DNA of 19,856 nucleotides from Thiotrichaceae bacterium (GTDB lineage Bacteria > Pseudomonadota > Gammaproteobacteria > Thiotrichales > Thiotrichaceae). Location: the NCBI GenBank assembly GCA_027008885.1, contig JALVDQ010000488.1, forward strand, positions 1-19,856. The letters run 5' to 3'. This document shows, piece after piece, positions 6,880-14,970 of the stretch (position 1 is the first letter of the stretch; each line of letters opens with the position of its first letter). The notes under the pieces were generated by a model. The model ran no database searches and had not been told where the DNA came from. It saw only the letters and a list, made by a program, of their open reading frames with translations. Made by a program: the position numbers and the translations under genes.

Positions 6880-8508
6880 ATGAATGACATAACGATTGAC
6901 ATAGAAACCAGAGAGATTGAGACAGCTGATATTGTCTCAAACGCGGATATGGATGCAGACACAGGTGTTGTTGCGGAAGTGGATGCAGTTGCAGAAACTG
7001 CTGCCCCGCAAGACCAGCAACGAGACTTTCCCTATAGCTTTGCCAAGCGCAACGGTGTGGTTTTGCAACGCACACCCGATGGAAAACAGATCGTTTATTT
7101 CAAGAAAGGTTTGACACCCTCTATCGCCAATGAAGTACAACGCTTTCTAAAGCAAAAACCGGTTTTTCAACTAACCCCGGATGACGAGTTTGAACGTCTG
7201 TTAGCACTACAATACGACAATAGTGGTGAGGGCGCGAGCGCCATGATGGATGATCTGGGGGATGAACTTGATCTGCATGATGTTGCTGATTCCTTGCCGG
7301 AACCTGAAGACCTGCTGGAGTCAGAAGATGACGCCCCAATTATACGTCTGATTAATGCGCTACTGACACAGGCAGTCAAAGAAAACGCCTCGGATATTCA
7401 TATAGAAACCTATGAAAATCGCATGGTGGTGCGTATGCGTGTTGATGGCGTGTTGCGCGAGATTCTGGAGCCACCGCGCACACTGGCAGCTCTGGTTATC
7501 TCGCGCATCAAGGTTATGGCAAAACTGGATATTGCCGAAAAACGTATTCCGCAGGATGGTCGAATTTCCCTGCGGGTCGCGGGTCGCGGGGTTGATGTGC
7601 GTGTTTCCACATTGCCCTCGGGTCATAATGAACGGGTGGTATTGCGTCTGCTGGATAAATCGGCAGGTCGCCTCAATCTGGAACATCTGGGGATGGATCC
7701 TGTAACGCATGAGCGTTTAAAGAACCTGATCAAGAAACCACATGGCATCATTCTGGTGACAGGTCCAACAGGCTCTGGTAAAACCACAACGCTCTATGCT
7801 GCATTAACACATCTGAATGAGAGCAGCAGAAATATTCTCACCGTAGAGGACCCTATAGAATATTATATTGACGGCATCGGTCAGACCCAGGTGAATAATA
7901 AAGTCGATATGAGTTTTGCGCGTGGCTTGAGAGCGATTTTGCGACAAGACCCGGATGTCGTAATGATTGGTGAGATACGCGACCTTGAGACTGCCGAAAT
8001 TGCAGTACAAGCCTCGTTAACAGGGCATCTGGTATTTTCTACCCTGCATACCAATACCGCCGTTGGCGCAGTGACCCGTTTGCGTGATATGGGCGTAGAG
8101 CCTTTCTTATTGTCATCAAGTCTGATTGGTGTTATTGCGCAACGTCTGGTTCGCCTGCTTTGCAAAGATTGTCGCAGCTCTTACGAAGCTGATGCCGCAG
8201 AATGCAAATTACTGGGAGTAGATCCCAACAATCCTCCCACACTCTTTCACCATAAAGGCTGTAGTAGCTGCAACTTTACTGGTTATGTTGGGCGCAACGG
8301 TATTTACGAGCTGGTCGAAATTGATGATGTCACGCGCAATATGATCCACGATGGCGCAAGTGAACTGGATATTGAAGAATATGTCCACCAAAACGTCCCA
8401 ACCATACGCCAGGATGGCATTCGACTCGTGCTTGATGGCAAAACTACCTTAGAGGAAGTCTTGCGCGTGACTCGTGAAGATAAAAAAACAACTGCCCAGA
8501 AAAACTGA
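6880..8508 (+). CDS. gspE: Type II secretion system assembly ATPase GspE
   Basis: GspE is the cytoplasmic hexameric ATPase that powers pseudopilus assembly. An acidic, poorly conserved N-terminal stretch of about 45 residues leads into the N1E/MshEN-type region. Then come Walker A GPTGSGKT (Lys301), the Asp box around TVEDPIEYYIDGIGQTQVN, Walker B with Glu365 in MIGEIRD, and the His box HLVFSTLHTN. A tetracysteine zinc site, C428-x2-C431 with C461-x2-C464, is typical of GspE/PilB. The zinc site and the TEDPIE and IGQTQVN segments favour GspE over PilT. The product is 542 residues, longer than the roughly 490-500 usual, mostly because of the N-terminus. The ATG at 6880 is the natural start, although no strong ribosome site is visible. 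gspF follows 3 bp after the stop, implying translational coupling. Confidence 0.97.
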   Translation: MNDITIDIETREIETADIVSNADMDADTGVVAEVDAVAETAAPQDQQRDFPYSFAKRNGVVLQRTPDGKQIVYFKKGLTPSIANEVQRFLKQKPVFQLTPDDEFERLLALQYDNSGEGASAMMDDLGDELDLHDVADSLPEPEDLLESEDDAPIIRLINALLTQAVKENASDIHIETYENRMVVRMRVDGVLREILEPPRTLAALVISRIKVMAKLDIAEKRIPQDGRISLRVAGRGVDVRVSTLPSGHNERVVLRLLDKSAGRLNLEHLGMDPVTHERLKNLIKKPHGIILVTGPTGSGKTTTLYAALTHLNESSRNILTVEDPIEYYIDGIGQTQVNNKVDMSFARGLRAILRQDPDVVMIGEIRDLETAEIAVQASLTGHLVFSTLHTNTAVGAVTRLRDMGVEPFLLSSSLIGVIAQRLVRLLCKDCRSSYEADAAECKLLGVDPNNPPTLFHHKGCSSCNFTGYVGRNGIYELVEIDDVTRNMIHDGASELDIEEYVHQNVPTIRQDGIRLVLDGKTTLEEVLRVTREDKKTTAQKN

Positions 8509-8511
8509 TTT

Positions 8512-9726
8512 ATGCCCGCTTTTGAATATACCGCACTAAACGCCAAGGGTCAGGAAGAGACCGGCATTCTTGATGCAGACAACGCCCGCCAGGTGCGCCA
8601 GTTATTGCGGGATAGTAGCCTCACTCCGTTGCAAGTCACCCAGGTTGAAAAATCAGAAGGCGAAGGCAAACAAAAGATACAACGCGCGGGGCGGGTAAAA
8701 GCCGCAGATTTGGCGCTACTGACTCGGCAACTGGCAACCCTGGTTCAATCGGGTGCTCCTCTGGAAGAAGCACTTTCGACAACTGCCAAACAAACTGAAA
8801 AACGTAATATCAGGCATATACTCTCGGCGGTGCGCACGCGTGTCGTTGAAGGCTATTCCCTCGCGGATGGCTTAAAATCCTATCCTTCCGTTTTCCCTGA
8901 TATGTATCGCGCCACCGTTGCCGCAGGTGAACAATCAGGGCATCTGGATGCGGTACTGGATCGTCTCGCCGACTACACTGAATCACGCCAGGAAACCCAG
9001 CAACGCATAGCAACCGCAATGTTTTATCCTGTGATACTAACTATTCTGTCTATCGCTATTGTAGCGGGCTTGCTGGCTTTTATTGTACCCAAGATTATTG
9101 CTGTCTTTGAAAATATGGATCAGGAATTGCCGGTTATGACACGCATGCTGGTAAAAGTGAGCGATTTTGTACGCGATTATGGTCTATATATTCTTGCGGT
9201 AGTGGTTGTTCTGTATATTATCTTTAAGCAGCTCACCAAAATTCCAAAATGGCGCTATAAATATCATAATTTTTTATTAAAAATACCACTTATAAAAAAA
9301 ATGGTAAGAGGATTAAATACCGCGCGTTTTGCCAGAACGCTCAGTATACTTGCTTCCAGCGGTGTCCCCATACTGGATGCCATGTCGATTTCTGCGCAGG
9401 TCGTGCAAAACTTGCCAATGCGAAAAGCAGTTGAAAATGCAGCGGTCAAGGTTCGTGAAGGCATGACAATAAACCGTGCGCTGGATCAGTCAGGTTATTT
9501 TCCTCCGATGACAGTATATTTAATCGCCAGCGGTGAAAGTAGTGGCAAGCTGGATGAAATGCTGGAACGGGCAGCGGTTCAACAGGAACGTGAAACAGAC
9601 GCGATGCTAACCAATATGCTGGGTATATTCGAGCCCATGCTAATCTTGATCATGGGTGGTGTTGTGCTGTTAATTGTGCTATCCATATTGCTTCCCATAC
9701 TTAATTTGAACCAACTGGTGAAATAG
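8512..9726 (+). CDS. gspF: Type II secretion system inner-membrane platform protein GspF
   Basis: GspF is the polytopic platform that couples the GspE motor to pseudopilin addition. It begins with the canonical MPAFEYTALNAKGQEETG. Two T2SSF domains are visible, each with a helical cytoplasmic bundle (LTRQLATLVQSGAPLEEAL and FARTLSILASSGVPILDAM). Three membrane helices lie near residues 170-192, 222-241 and 375-397. The paired AAGEQSGHLD and ASGESSGKLDEMLER motifs are family hallmarks. At 404 residues the length is normal. It is the last gsp gene here: genes for GspG-GspN do not follow, so the rest of the apparatus must be encoded at another locus, as happens in Legionella-type genomes. Confidence 0.97.
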   Translation: MPAFEYTALNAKGQEETGILDADNARQVRQLLRDSSLTPLQVTQVEKSEGEGKQKIQRAGRVKAADLALLTRQLATLVQSGAPLEEALSTTAKQTEKRNIRHILSAVRTRVVEGYSLADGLKSYPSVFPDMYRATVAAGEQSGHLDAVLDRLADYTESRQETQQRIATAMFYPVILTILSIAIVAGLLAFIVPKIIAVFENMDQELPVMTRMLVKVSDFVRDYGLYILAVVVVLYIIFKQLTKIPKWRYKYHNFLLKIPLIKKMVRGLNTARFARTLSILASSGVPILDAMSISAQVVQNLPMRKAVENAAVKVREGMTINRALDQSGYFPPMTVYLIASGESSGKLDEMLERAAVQQERETDAMLTNMLGIFEPMLILIMGGVVLLIVLSILLPILNLNQLVK

Positions 9727-9792
9727 ATACCCTTAGAGTTCGGGTAATACTGTTTAATATTATTGTTTAATCAATCTAACCGGGAGAAAAGA

Positions 9793-10575
9793 ATGAATTT
9801 ATTATTTCGTAAATTTATCATGCTAATAGCTCTTACAGTCGCATTTAGTGGCACTGTTATGGCAAAAGCAAAAGAAGATTCAGACACCAAAGCCAAGCCA
9901 AAAAGTAGTATGTTTTCCAAAAAAACGGGTGACAAGAAAACAGCTACATCGAAAAAATCATCTACTAAAAAAACAAAAGGCAAAAAAGATACGCCTGCTG
10001 CAAACAAAGAACAATATAAAAATATTGTTGTCAATATCAACAAGGCAAGTGCCAGCGCCTTAAGTGCCTACCTCGTAAATATTGGTCCTGCGAGGGCAAC
10101 AGCCATTGAAAAATACCGTGCCAAAAACGGCAAGTTCAAATCTATTGATGATCTGTTGAAAGTTGAAGGTATCGGTGAAAATATCTTAAAGGGCATCAAG
10201 AAAAATATTTCTTTAAACAGTGGCGAAACAACACCTCCCAAAGGCTATAAAATGGGAGATGTTAGTAAATCCACTGCATCAAAGAAAAAAACCAGCCAAA
10301 AAAAGAAAACAGGATCAAGCACGTCTTCCCGAAGCAAAAAATCTGATGAATCAACATCGGCTACTGACAAAAAATCAGCTTCAACATCCAAATCTGCTCA
10401 AAGCAAAAACAAGAAAAAGGACAGCGACTCTTCAGTATCTACAAAGAAGAAAGGCACAAGCAGTAGCAGTAAAGGCACAAGCAAATCAAAAAAGGCAACA
10501 GCCAAAACAGCCTCTAAAAAAGCAAAGAAAACAAGCAAATCCAAAAAAACAAAAGGAAACGCTTCTAAAAAGTAA
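9793..10575 (+). CDS. Secreted lysine/serine-rich helix-hairpin-helix (ComEA-like) protein
   Basis: The 260-residue product starts with a clear Sec signal peptide (MNLLFRKFIMLIALTVAFSG, likely cleaved after VMA at residue 24). The ATG at 9793 has GGGAG eight bases upstream and is preferred over the TTG at 9763. A basic linker (25-75) leads to one ComEA-type double helix-hairpin-helix domain (about 76-142) with VNINKASASAL, NIGPARATAIEKYR and VEGIGENILKGI. These GIG/GPA turns bind the DNA backbone in relatives. The remaining 118 residues are almost all Lys, Ser and Thr, about 30 % lysine, like a histone-H1 or AlgP tail. ComEA itself, the periplasmic DNA receptor of competence, is usually only about 100 residues. 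It lies 66 bp after gspF and before a strong terminator, so it is plausibly the last gene of the gsp operon. DNA binding is inferred; the function is unknown. Confidence 0.85.
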   Translation: MNLLFRKFIMLIALTVAFSGTVMAKAKEDSDTKAKPKSSMFSKKTGDKKTATSKKSSTKKTKGKKDTPAANKEQYKNIVVNINKASASALSAYLVNIGPARATAIEKYRAKNGKFKSIDDLLKVEGIGENILKGIKKNISLNSGETTPPKGYKMGDVSKSTASKKKTSQKKKTGSSTSSRSKKSDESTSATDKKSASTSKSAQSKNKKKDSDSSVSTKKKGTSSSSKGTSKSKKATAKTASKKAKKTSKSKKTKGNASKK

Positions 10576-10602
10576 TTTCTTTTTATCGGTTTAAAACGAC
10601 AG

Positions 10603-10641
10603 AATAGCCAGTTCTCAGTGATGAGACTGGCTATTTTTTTT
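10603..10641 (+). terminator. Intrinsic terminator after the gsp/HhH operon
   Basis: AATAGCCAG pairs with CTGGCTATT and, past one bulged T, TCTCA pairs with TGAGA around a GTGA (GNRA-type) tetraloop. An unbroken run of T follows (10634-10641). It begins 27 bp after the stop of the helix-hairpin-helix gene and isolates galE from the gsp block. Confidence 0.93.
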
Positions 10642-10697
10642 GTGACAGGGTAATCTCGTAACCTCCACGAATAATCATAAACATAAAATTAATCGAC

Positions 10698-11717
10698 ATG
10701 AAGAATATATTAGTTACTGGTGGCGCGGGTTATATTGGCTCTCATACTTGCATAGAATTAATTGAAGCCGGATATACACCCATTGTTTTGGATAATCTTT
10801 GCAACAGTTCAACCATATCACTTGACAGGGTAAAGCAAATTACAGGCGAAGATATTACCTTTATCGAAGGTGATATTCGTGACCCGGAAATCCTCGATCA
10901 AGTCTTTAAGAAATATGATATTTATGCGGTAATCCACTTTGCCGGTCTTAAAGCGGTAGGTGAGTCGGTTGAAAAGCCGTTTATGTATTACGATAACAAT
11001 ATTGGGGGAAGTATCTGCCTGTTTAATGCAATGAACCGGAATAATGTCAAACGCATTATTTTCAGTTCATCAGCAACCGTTTATGGTGATCCGGAAACAG
11101 TTCCAATTAAAGAAGATTTTCCCGTCAGTGCGACAAACCCTTATGGTCGCTCAAAACTGCATATTGAAGAAATTTTAGGTGATATTTATGTCTCTGACAA
11201 TCAGTGGAAAATCGCCTTATTGCGTTATTTTAACCCCGTAGGTGCTCACAAAAGCGGACTTATTGGAGAAGACCCCAATGACATACCGAATAACCTGATG
11301 CCCTATATTTCAGGCGTAGCGGTTGGGCGCTATGAAAAATTATCCGTATTTGGTGGCGACTACCCCACCCCGGACGGCACAGGTGTACGCGACTATATTC
11401 ATGTGGTGGATCTTGCCAAAGGGCATGTAAAAGCCTTGCAAGCCTTTGAAAATAGCGAAGTTGAAAATCTCTTCAAGGTTAATCTGGGTACCGGAAAGGG
11501 TTACTCTGTTCTGGAAATGGTCAAGGCTTTTTCCGAAGCCTCCGGCAAGAATGTAGCCTATGAAATAGTCGAGCGTCGTCCTGGCGATATAGCCTGTTGT
11601 TATGCCGATCCTGCACTGGCAAAAGAAATGCTGGGCTGGAGCGCTGAATATGGCATTCAGGAAATGTGTGATGACACCTGGCGCTGGCAAAGTCAAAACC
11701 CGCAGGGCTACCAATAA
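10698..11717 (+). CDS. galE: UDP-glucose 4-epimerase
   Basis: GalE interconverts UDP-glucose and UDP-galactose with bound NAD and supplies galactose units for lipopolysaccharide and exopolysaccharide. The protein is 339 residues (E. coli 338). It has the Rossmann GGAGYIGSH loop (residues 8-16), [10 protein letters not shown], and the catalytic YGRSK with Tyr149 and Lys153 in exactly the E. coli numbering. [26 protein letters not shown] and the C-terminal [14 protein letters not shown] complete the signature. The ATG at 10698 starts at the Rossmann strand as in homologues, but no clear Shine-Dalgarno precedes it. No gal operon partners are nearby; instead a Wza-like export lipoprotein gene follows after 50 bp, suggesting a role in surface polysaccharide. 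Confidence 0.97.
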   Translation: MKNILVTGGAGYIGSHTCIELIEAGYTPIVLDNLCNSSTISLDRVKQITGEDITFIEGDIRDPEILDQVFKKYDIYAVIHFAGLKAVGESVEKPFMYYDNNIGGSICLFNAMNRNNVKRIIFSSSATVYGDPETVPIKEDFPVSATNPYGRSKLHIEEILGDIYVSDNQWKIALLRYFNPVGAHKSGLIGEDPNDIPNNLMPYISGVAVGRYEKLSVFGGDYPTPDGTGVRDYIHVVDLAKGHVKALQAFENSEVENLFKVNLGTGKGYSVLEMVKAFSEASGKNVAYEIVERRPGDIACCYADPALAKEMLGWSAEYGIQEMCDDTWRWQSQNPQGYQ

Positions 11718-11767
11718 AAATAACTGAATCTGTCCCTGCCAAAAATAAAAATAAACGAGAATAGAAC

Positions 11768-12514
11768 ATGAAAATATTTACTAGCATTGCTTTAACGCTA
11801 CTCGCCTCTTTACTGACAGCCTGTACAGCTCAACAGACCCGCCCGCCAACTCCGGCAGAAACCGCTTTTGCGGCACGCACAGTGCAGGAGCTAAACAACA
11901 CTCCAGGCACGCAGACGAGTCATGCAAATACACAAAGCAGAAGTTACCCTGTGGTCACCAATTCAGATCTGATCGCACCCCAGGACACCCTGGATGTCAA
12001 TGTTTTTAAAGTGCCGGATCTTTCTGCCAAAAGCTTGAAAGTCGAATCAACAGGCAAAATATCACTGCCGTTAATTGGCTCTGTTCAGGTAAGCGGGCTA
12101 ACAATTAGCCAGGCAGAACAAAAAATCAGGCAGCGCTTAAAAGAATATATGCAAGACCCCAAGGTTAGTATTACACGCACGGATAAAGCCATTGGCAAAC
12201 GTGTCACCGTAGAAGGTGAAGTAAAAACACCCGGTGTCTTTCCGATCAAGGGAAATCTGAGCTTTTTACAGGCAATCGCCATGGCTCAAGGGTTATCTCC
12301 ACTGGCTGATGCCAGGAATATCCTTTTTTATCGTGACGGCAAACAATATCAAATCAACCTTGGTCTGGTGAGAACCGGGCAAATTCCTGATCCGGTATTA
12401 CGCGGCGACGACCGTATTGTCGTATTAAAAGACCCCGCCAAGGTCAGGGAAAAGAAAGTAATGGATTATTTGCCTGTGATAACCGCACCTTTATCGGTAC
12501 TTCCCGGAATATAA
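11768..12514 (+). CDS. Polysaccharide export outer-membrane lipoprotein (Wza-like, short)
   Basis: A lipoprotein signal ends in the lipobox LLTAC (Cys19) with Thr next, so outer-membrane sorting is expected. A Gly/Thr/Asn-rich spacer follows, then a Poly_export domain (about residues 68-140: LIAPQDTLDVNVFKVPDLS, GKISLPLIGSVQVSGLT, ISQAEQKIRQRL). One SLBB domain comes next (about 148-220: VTVEGEVKTPGVFPIKG, FLQAIAMAQGLSPLAD). At 248 residues it is clearly shorter than Wza (about 380) and lacks extra SLBB repeats and a clear C-terminal membrane helix; it resembles the compact EpsA/GumB-like exporters. It probably forms or gates a polysaccharide channel. It follows galE by 50 bp on the same strand, but no Wzc, Wzx or Wzy genes are in view. 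A GAGA-type ribosome site precedes the ATG. Confidence 0.9.
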   Translation: MKIFTSIALTLLASLLTACTAQQTRPPTPAETAFAARTVQELNNTPGTQTSHANTQSRSYPVVTNSDLIAPQDTLDVNVFKVPDLSAKSLKVESTGKISLPLIGSVQVSGLTISQAEQKIRQRLKEYMQDPKVSITRTDKAIGKRVTVEGEVKTPGVFPIKGNLSFLQAIAMAQGLSPLADARNILFYRDGKQYQINLGLVRTGQIPDPVLRGDDRIVVLKDPAKVREKKVMDYLPVITAPLSVLPGI

Positions 12515-12548
12515 ACAGCAGTGCAGCATTTGGGTTTCATAACTTATT

Positions 12549-12601
12549 GTGCCACTATTTTGTCGGGTTACGCCGAGGCTAACCCGACAAGACCGTGGCA
12601 C
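12549..12601. repeat. Family A hairpin repeat, copy 3
   Basis: TGTCGGGTTA (12561-12570) and TAACCCGACA (12580-12589) form a perfect 10-bp stem. An outer GTGCCAC (12550-12556) can pair with GTGGCAC (12595-12601). The following GGATT-GCGCTACAC block is a decayed version of the second hairpin seen at 2627-2650. It lies between the convergent ends of the Wza-like gene and the HPP gene and may slow transcription, but has no T-tract. Confidence 0.78.
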
Positions 12602-12684
12602 TTGCTGGATTGCGCTACACCAGGCAAATAGTTTACTCCGACTCCAATTATCTGATCAGTAGCGCAGAGAGACGCAGAGTTTAT

Positions 12685-12753
12685 CGCAGAGAACCACGGA
12701 GTTATTTTTATAATCTTTGCGGTTCTCTGCGGATATCTCTGTGTTCCTCTGCG
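12685..12753. repeat. Family B CGCAGAG inverted repeat, copy 1
   Basis: CGCAGAGAACCACGGAG (12685-12701) and CTCTGTGTTCCTCTGCG (12737-12753) form an imperfect 17-bp palindrome with three mismatches; a shorter internal CTCTGCG can also pair. A second copy with the same AACCACGGAGTT and TTTTTATAATCT interior lies at 18319-18378. More CGCAGAG-like units just upstream (12662-12680) suggest partial duplication. It looks like a small non-autonomous mobile or REP-type element, with no coding capacity. Confidence 0.72.
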
Positions 12754-12786
12754 TAACGATAGATTTGAACTCCGAAACTTGAATTA

Positions 12787-12830
12787 TAAAAATATATAAA
12801 AAAAGGGGGGATGGGTGGCAGAAGACAGAG
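12787..12830 (+). repeat. Family C G-run repeat, copy 3
   Basis: An A-rich lead, six Gs, GATGGGT and GCAGAAGACAGAG repeat the block order of the other family C copies. Together with the A and B copies just upstream it fills the 328-bp gene-free stretch between the Wza-like and HPP genes; nothing else was recognised there. Confidence 0.72.
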
Positions 12831-12842
12831 GGACTCCTGGCA

Positions 12843-13544
12843 TTACTTTTTTTCCAGAATCTCTGTTCTGCCTGTTGCCAGGGCATAGATTTCCTGCAAA
12901 TCATCTTCGTTTATGTCCACAATAGAATCAATCTGGCTTAAGGCATATACAAAATCTTCGTGTTTTATGGGTGGATAAGCGTGTTTATGTAATGATTCAG
13001 GTTCTTCTTTTCTGGGCTTTTTTAAGGCGGCTGGATAATGTCTCCAGGAAAATAGCGCATTGAATAAAACAGCCACAACCAAGATTGTTACGGTATTAAT
13101 TAAAACAGGTGTAATCACATAAAGATAACCCAGCTCATGAATCGCAGAACTGCCGATAACAGCAGCCAGAGCCGTGGCACCTCCGGGTGGATGAATACAT
13201 TTGGCGTAATACATCGCACCAATGGCAAAACCAACACTGGCAGCAGCAGCTAAATGTATATCAGGGATAAACTGGTAGCAGGCAACCCCAATGACAGCCG
13301 AGATCAGGTGTCCGCCAAACACATTCCAAGGTTGCGAGAAGGGTACATTGGGTGCTGCAAACAATAAAACTGCCGAGGCACCCATTGAAGGAATAATATA
13401 AATTGCTTCAGCAACACCAAAAAATAGTTTGGTGACCAGAAAAATCGCATAGATGCCGACACACCCTCCCAGCAGAGAGACAAGTTTTTCAGCATGTGTG
13501 CTTTTTTGTTGGGTAACGCCTAGCAGCTGTAATATTTTTTGCAT
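12843..13544 (-). CDS. HPP-family integral membrane protein
   Basis: The 233-residue protein carries the CIHPPGGATAL signature that names the HPP family (PF04982). Five to six hydrophobic segments fill about residues 20-165, including LLGGCVGIYAIFLVTKLFF, IIPSMGASAVLLFAAP and TVTILVVAVLFNALF. They are followed by a charged cytoplasmic-looking tail of about 65 residues ending in a regular, acidic helix. Plant and cyanobacterial members have been linked to nitrite transport across membranes; bacterial members are mostly uncharacterised, so the substrate here is unknown. The start fits a GAGG about 11 bases upstream and begins just before the first membrane segment. It diverges from tRNA-Leu(CAA) and converges on the repeat cluster after the Wza-like gene. 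Confidence 0.88.
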   Translation of the reverse strand: MQKILQLLGVTQQKSTHAEKLVSLLGGCVGIYAIFLVTKLFFGVAEAIYIIPSMGASAVLLFAAPNVPFSQPWNVFGGHLISAVIGVACYQFIPDIHLAAAASVGFAIGAMYYAKCIHPPGGATALAAVIGSSAIHELGYLYVITPVLINTVTILVVAVLFNALFSWRHYPAALKKPRKEEPESLHKHAYPPIKHEDFVYALSQIDSIVDINEDDLQEIYALATGRTEILEKK

Positions 13545-13640
13545 GGTTTTTATTTGCCTCGCTTATCTCTTATTATGAGATTCTCTTTATTGAGTGGATG
13601 ATGGAGAGTAATCACTATTATGATTTACTGCAAACAGATA

Positions 13641-13668
13641 TTCCATTTTTTGTATCAGATGATATACT
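13641..13668 (+). promoter_or_regulatory. Putative promoter of tRNA-Leu(CAA)
   Basis: TATACT at 13663-13668 is a good -10; the matching -35 (TTCCAT, 13641-13646, 16-bp spacer) is poor. The bases after the -10 are C/G-rich (CCCACGC), the kind of discriminator seen at stringently controlled stable-RNA promoters. Transcription would start near 13675, ten bases before the mature tRNA. Confidence 0.4.
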
Positions 13669-13684
13669 CCCACGCTCAAATTAT

Positions 13685-13769
13685 GGCACTGTGGTGAAAT
13701 TGGTATACACGACGGATTCAAAATCCGTTGCCTTCGGGCGTGGCGGTTCGACTCCGCCCAGTGCTACCA
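13685..13769 (+). tRNA. tRNA-Leu (anticodon CAA)
   Basis: This is a class II tRNA of 85 nt including an encoded CCA. The acceptor GGCACTG pairs with CAGTGCT, with a G·U at the first position. The D arm contains AAATTGGTATAC. The anticodon stem ACGGA/TCCGT closes the loop TTCAAAA, giving anticodon CAA for UUG codons. The long variable arm is TGCCTTCGGGCGT and the T arm is GGCGG-TTCGACT-CCGCC, with discriminator A. The G1·U72 pair is slightly unusual for tRNA-Leu. No terminator follows before queA. Confidence 0.96.
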
Positions 13770-13860
13770 CCTTTTACTGTACTACTTGTGCATTCGTTGT
13801 GCATTCAGACACTTTTCTTTATTCTTCAATTCTGAAAGGCATCTCTCCGTCAAATCCAAT

Positions 13861-14907
13861 ATGAAACAGCTTAGTGATTATTATTACGATTTACCTGCTG
13901 AGCTGATTGCTCAGGAAGCACTGAAAGAACGCACAGCCAGCCGCCTCCTGTATCTGGATGCGAAACATAATCCCGCACTGATCCACGATAAACACTTTCC
14001 GGACATAGTGGATTTAATCCATAAAGAGGATTTGCTGGTTTTTAACAATACGCGCGTGATACCCGCGCGTCTGCACGGTAACAAAGCCAGCGGCGGTAAA
14101 GTTGAGGTAATGCTTGAGCGGGTGCTGGATGATCAGCAAATCGTGGCGCATATTCGCAGTAACAAATCCCCCAGAGCGGGTACACAACTCATACTTGAAG
14201 GCAAGCTCAAGGCAGAAGTGACCGGACGTCAGGGCAGGCTTTTTGAATTACGCTTTCAACACCAGCGCCCCATCCTTGAACTGCTGGAAGAATACGGGCA
14301 TGTTCCACTGCCTCCCTATATTGAACGTGAGGATAGCGAAGATGACCGGCAACGCTATCAAACCGTATTTGCCAGAGAGCCAGGTGCAGTTGCAGCACCT
14401 ACGGCTGGCTTGCACTTTAGCAATCAGCTTTTAGAGCAACTCAAACACAAAGGCGTTGCAATGACTCAAGTCACATTGCACGTCGGTGCCGGAACATTTT
14501 TACCAGTGAATGTTGAAAACCTGCAAGACCACATTATGCACGCCGAATGGCTTGAAGTGACACAGCAGGTTTGCGACGCGGTGAGCGCTTGCAAGGCTCG
14601 TGGCGGAAAAGTGATAGCAGTCGGCACAACCAGTGTCCGCAGCCTCGAGACAGCCGCAAAAGAAACAGGCAGCTTGCAAAGCTTTAGCGGAGATACGCGC
14701 CTGTTTATTACACCTGGTTATAGATTTAATGTGGTGGACGCCATGATTACAAACTTTCATCTGCCCGAGTCTACCCTGCTAATGCTGGTATCCGCTTTCT
14801 CAGGCTATGAAAATATCAGGGCAGCCTATGCTCATGCAATCAGGGAAAAATATCGTTTTTTCAGTTACGGTGATGCAATGTTTTTAAACCGGAACCAGGA
14901 AGCATAA
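13861..14907 (+). CDS. queA: S-adenosylmethionine:tRNA ribosyltransferase-isomerase
   Basis: QueA transfers and isomerises the ribosyl part of SAM onto preQ1 at tRNA position 34, making epoxyqueuosine in tRNAs for Asp, Asn, His and Tyr. The 348-residue protein shows [16 protein letters not shown], the APTAGLHF motif, [22 protein letters not shown] and the C-terminal [18 protein letters not shown]. Its length is normal. The frame continues 25 codons upstream, but [12 protein letters not shown] is the family's usual beginning, so I start at 13861; the ribosome site is weak. Usually tgt, yajC and secDF follow queA; here queA stands alone between two tRNA-Leu genes. An 11-bp tandem TTGTGCATTC duplication (13786-13806) lies between the tRNA and queA, which are probably co-transcribed. 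Confidence 0.97.
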   Translation: MKQLSDYYYDLPAELIAQEALKERTASRLLYLDAKHNPALIHDKHFPDIVDLIHKEDLLVFNNTRVIPARLHGNKASGGKVEVMLERVLDDQQIVAHIRSNKSPRAGTQLILEGKLKAEVTGRQGRLFELRFQHQRPILELLEEYGHVPLPPYIEREDSEDDRQRYQTVFAREPGAVAAPTAGLHFSNQLLEQLKHKGVAMTQVTLHVGAGTFLPVNVENLQDHIMHAEWLEVTQQVCDAVSACKARGGKVIAVGTTSVRSLETAAKETGSLQSFSGDTRLFITPGYRFNVVDAMITNFHLPESTLLMLVSAFSGYENIRAAYAHAIREKYRFFSYGDAMFLNRNQEA

Positions 14908-14970
14908 GCATGATTTTTCATTTTTTATGCGTAATCAAAACTAAACTATGCATAACGGAAAAATAACCGG

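Noticed and set aside
10220..10594. Second lysine/glutamine-rich frame overlapping the HhH protein gene
   Set aside because: It is the shifted reading of an A-rich low-complexity Lys/Ser region and lacks its own start signal.
13598..13864. 88-codon plus-strand open frame
   Set aside because: It reads straight through the tRNA-Leu(CAA) gene and has no recognisable protein features.
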